A stretch of 51,506 nt of DNA. It comes from Bacteroidota bacterium. GTDB lineage: Bacteria; Bacteroidota; Bacteroidia; UBA7662. The notes beneath the pieces are model-generated. The model saw only the letters and a list, made by a program, of their open reading frames with translations. It was not told the DNA's origin and did no database searches. The translations under genes and the position numbers were made by a program. Below are positions 49,743 to 51,506 of this stretch, in pieces. The stretch lies in NCBI GenBank assembly GCA_005799025.1, contig SYHX01000054.1, positions 1 through 51,506 on the forward strand, given 5' to 3'. How positions within the stretch are numbered: position 1 is the first letter of the stretch; the number at the start of each line of letters is the position of its first letter.

Positions 49743-51506
49743 ATGCTGCGATTTTTTGTAACGATTGGTTCCGATTCAGGCCTTCGTCGTTGGACTTTGG
49801 CTTGGATTCTGGCGGTGGCTTCTTCTTTGCCGCTGGTTTCATGGGCCCAAACGGCGAGTTTGACCGGTACGGTTCGGGATAAATCGACCAACGAAACCTT
49901 GATTGGCGCCGCGGTCCTGGTCAAAGGGAGCACCAACGGTTCCTCCACGGACTTGGACGGCAAATACCTGATCAACGGTATCAACCCCGGCAAAGTGACC
50001 TTGGTGGTTCAATACCTGGGTTACAATCCTTTGGAGGTTTCGGGGGTGATAGCGGTCGCTAGTAAAACCGAGCGAATGGACCTGTACTTGGACCCATCCT
50101 CCACCGCCCTTTCGGAGGTGAAAGTCGAAGCGGAGGCCCTCAAAACCACCGTTTCGGCCATCCAATTGATGCAGAAAAACAGCGCGTCTCTAATGGACGG
50201 GACCTCCTCGGATCAAATCAAGAAATCCCCGGACAAAAACACCGCCGATGTGCTCAAGCGTTCCAGCGGTACCACCATCCAGGATGGTAAATATGCCATC
50301 GTCCGCGGTTTGAACGAACGATACAACCTGGCCCTGGTAAACGGCGCCATGCTCCCCGGCTCGGAACCGGACAAGAAGGTTTTCTCCTTTGATATTTTCC
50401 CGGCGGGTATGCTCGATAACTTGATCATTATCAAAACAGCCCAACCGGATTTGCCGGGGGAATTCGCCGGGGGAATCATTCGAATGAACACCAAGGACGT
50501 GCCGGACAGCAATTTCTTTACGATTTCGGCCTCCGGGGGAATGAACACCCAGGCGACCTTCCAAAATTTTCGCAGAGTGAAGGGATCCATCACCGATTGG
50601 TTGGGTTACGATAACGGACAAGGCGAAGGCACCCGGGTTTTGCCCAAGGATTGGCCAACGAACCGTGTGCAATTGTTGACCGATTCCGTGACTCCTAGAG
50701 CGAAGCGATTTGACCTTTCCAAACAATTTACAAACACGTTTCAGCCAAACGAATTTAATGCGATGCCCTACGGGGGATTTCAAATGTCCGGGGGATTGCG
50801 CAAGACCCAAGGCAATAACGAATTCGGGATGATCGGCGGCATGAACTATTCGCTAAATCAGCGAGTTAATTACCAACAGGTTAACGGTTGGGGCGGGGTT
50901 AACGGCCGACTCGGCGATTCGACCGCTTTCAATTCTTTGTTGAACACGTTCCAGGATACGGTTTTTGCTAGCGAAATTTCTTGGGGAACCCTCTTAAATT
51001 TCTCGGCACGACTGGGCGCTTCCAATCGACTCTACCTCAAAAACGCCTTTAACATCACTTCCGACCAGATTTACACCAACGGTCAGGGATACCGCACCGA
51101 AAACGGCGAGTTTGAGAATTTTCGCCGTCACCAACTTGAGTTTACCAGCAACCGATTGTTGACCAGCCAGCTGGGTGGCGAACACAGTTTGAATAACAAC
51201 AAATTTCGATTGGACTGGACCGGTTCCCTTTCGCAGATGAACCGGGATCAGCCGGATTTTCGAAGGGTGCGTTTTAACGGGAATGAAATCAATTCCGGCA
51301 CCGACAGCGCCGCTATCATTTGGCGTTTTAACCCCAACAGCACCGCCAACAACACCGATGGATATCGCTTCTTTGCTTCGATGACCGAAACCGTGGGCAA
51401 TGCTGTGGTCAACTTGACCGTACCCTTTCAGTGGAATGGACACAAACACGAGTTCAAAACCGGTTTCTACGCCCAGTCCAAGCAAAGGGAATTCATTGCC
51501 AGGGCA
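49743..51506 (+). CDS. TonB-dependent outer-membrane receptor (partial, 3' end missing)
   Basis: The frame is open from the ATG at 49743 to the window's end (588 codons, no stop). After a basic start and a signal peptide (cut near WAQ, residue 36) comes a CarboxypepD_reg-like domain (about 39-115; GTVRDKSTNETLIGAAVLVK, STDLDGKYLINGI). The plug follows (about 150-255: SPDKNTADVLKRSSGTTIQD, YAIVRGLNERYNLALVNG, TAQPDLPGEFAGGIIRMNTK), then barrel strands. It imports a ligand through the outer membrane using TonB energy; the ligand cannot be read. It is not a SusC type, as the usual SusC features are absent in the part seen. The likely partner TonB gene at 4456-5124 is far away. Confidence 0.92.
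   Translation, partial: MLRFFVTIGSDSGLRRWTLAWILAVASSLPLVSWAQTASLTGTVRDKSTNETLIGAAVLVKGSTNGSSTDLDGKYLINGINPGKVTLVVQYLGYNPLEVSGVIAVASKTERMDLYLDPSSTALSEVKVEAEALKTTVSAIQLMQKNSASLMDGTSSDQIKKSPDKNTADVLKRSSGTTIQDGKYAIVRGLNERYNLALVNGAMLPGSEPDKKVFSFDIFPAGMLDNLIIIKTAQPDLPGEFAGGIIRMNTKDVPDSNFFTISASGGMNTQATFQNFRRVKGSITDWLGYDNGQGEGTRVLPKDWPTNRVQLLTDSVTPRAKRFDLSKQFTNTFQPNEFNAMPYGGFQMSGGLRKTQGNNEFGMIGGMNYSLNQRVNYQQVNGWGGVNGRLGDSTAFNSLLNTFQDTVFASEISWGTLLNFSARLGASNRLYLKNAFNITSDQIYTNGQGYRTENGEFENFRRHQLEFTSNRLLTSQLGGEHSLNNNKFRLDWTGSLSQMNRDQPDFRRVRFNGNEINSGTDSAAIIWRFNPNSTANNTDGYRFFASMTETVGNAVVNLTVPFQWNGHKHEFKTGFYAQSKQREFIARA

Noticed and set aside
49743-51506. Reading the right-edge receptor as a SusC protein of a polysaccharide locus.
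   Set aside because: The plug and the domain order fit a general TonB-dependent receptor, and no SusD gene can be seen; the rest lies outside the window.

Overview
The window is a 51.5 kb stretch of chromosome from a member of the Bacteroidota. The signs are sprA and gldA/gldF/gldG (type IX secretion and gliding), a type IX C-terminal sorting domain, lipoproteins with Bacteroidota-style lipoboxes, a large TonB-dependent receptor, and promoter -7 elements of the TAnnTTTG type placed just ahead of start codons. A full lower mevalonate pathway plus class II HMG-CoA reductase, and the order ruvA-sprA-gcvH-vanZ-tonB, point to Flavobacteriales or a close relative rather than to Bacteroides-like lineages, which use the MEP route. 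The base composition looks balanced, with no obvious island of foreign DNA, and I see no IS element, phage, CRISPR array, tRNA or rRNA.

Layout. 1-3429 (mostly minus): a two-gene metal importer in which substrate-binding protein and ATPase are one polypeptide, and permease and a DtxR/MntR-like sensor are another. A DtxR-type palindrome lies at its promoter. 3590-4357 (plus): an exported Fe/Mn superoxide dismutase, divergent from the importer and closed by a strong hairpin terminator. 4456-14030 (minus): tonB-like, vanZ-like, gcvH, sprA, ruvA. 14123-21509 (plus): NhaC-type antiporter, then gldA-gldF-gldG-DUF4340 protein-dnaN. 21510-28739 (minus): M23/EnvC-like protein, DUF4292 lipoprotein, TPR lipoprotein, sugar nucleotidyltransferase, flippase, idi. 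28790-31232 (minus): CoA-transferase-like protein overlapping queA. 31313-32608 (plus): TlpA-like lipoprotein. 32610-36917 (minus): a giant cohesin/Ig/dockerin-like type IX cargo. 37045-40422 (plus): mfd. 40459-45984 (minus): UbiA prenyltransferase, mevalonate kinase, diphosphomevalonate decarboxylase, a GYDIA-family GHMP kinase and HMG-CoA reductase. 46157-48911 (plus): thiamine diphosphokinase, a cytochrome c/copper monooxygenase-like secreted protein and a DCC-family protein. 48919-49482 (minus): frr. 49743-end (plus): a partial TonB-dependent receptor.

How the parts fit. SprA is the outer-membrane type IX translocon. The Gld ABC proteins serve gliding, and the giant 32610-36917 protein is a clear cargo. 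The mevalonate genes make IPP, Idi makes DMAPP, and the UbiA enzyme uses a polyprenyl product. The TonB-like protein and the receptor at the right edge belong to energised outer-membrane uptake.

The most unusual unit is the metal importer at the left edge. It packs binding protein, ATPase, permease and a predicted metal-responsive repressor into two chains, with a matching operator upstream. The permease-repressor half resembles chlamydial YtgCR. The binding-protein/ATPase fusion with a bridging membrane helix is a design I do not recognise as standard.
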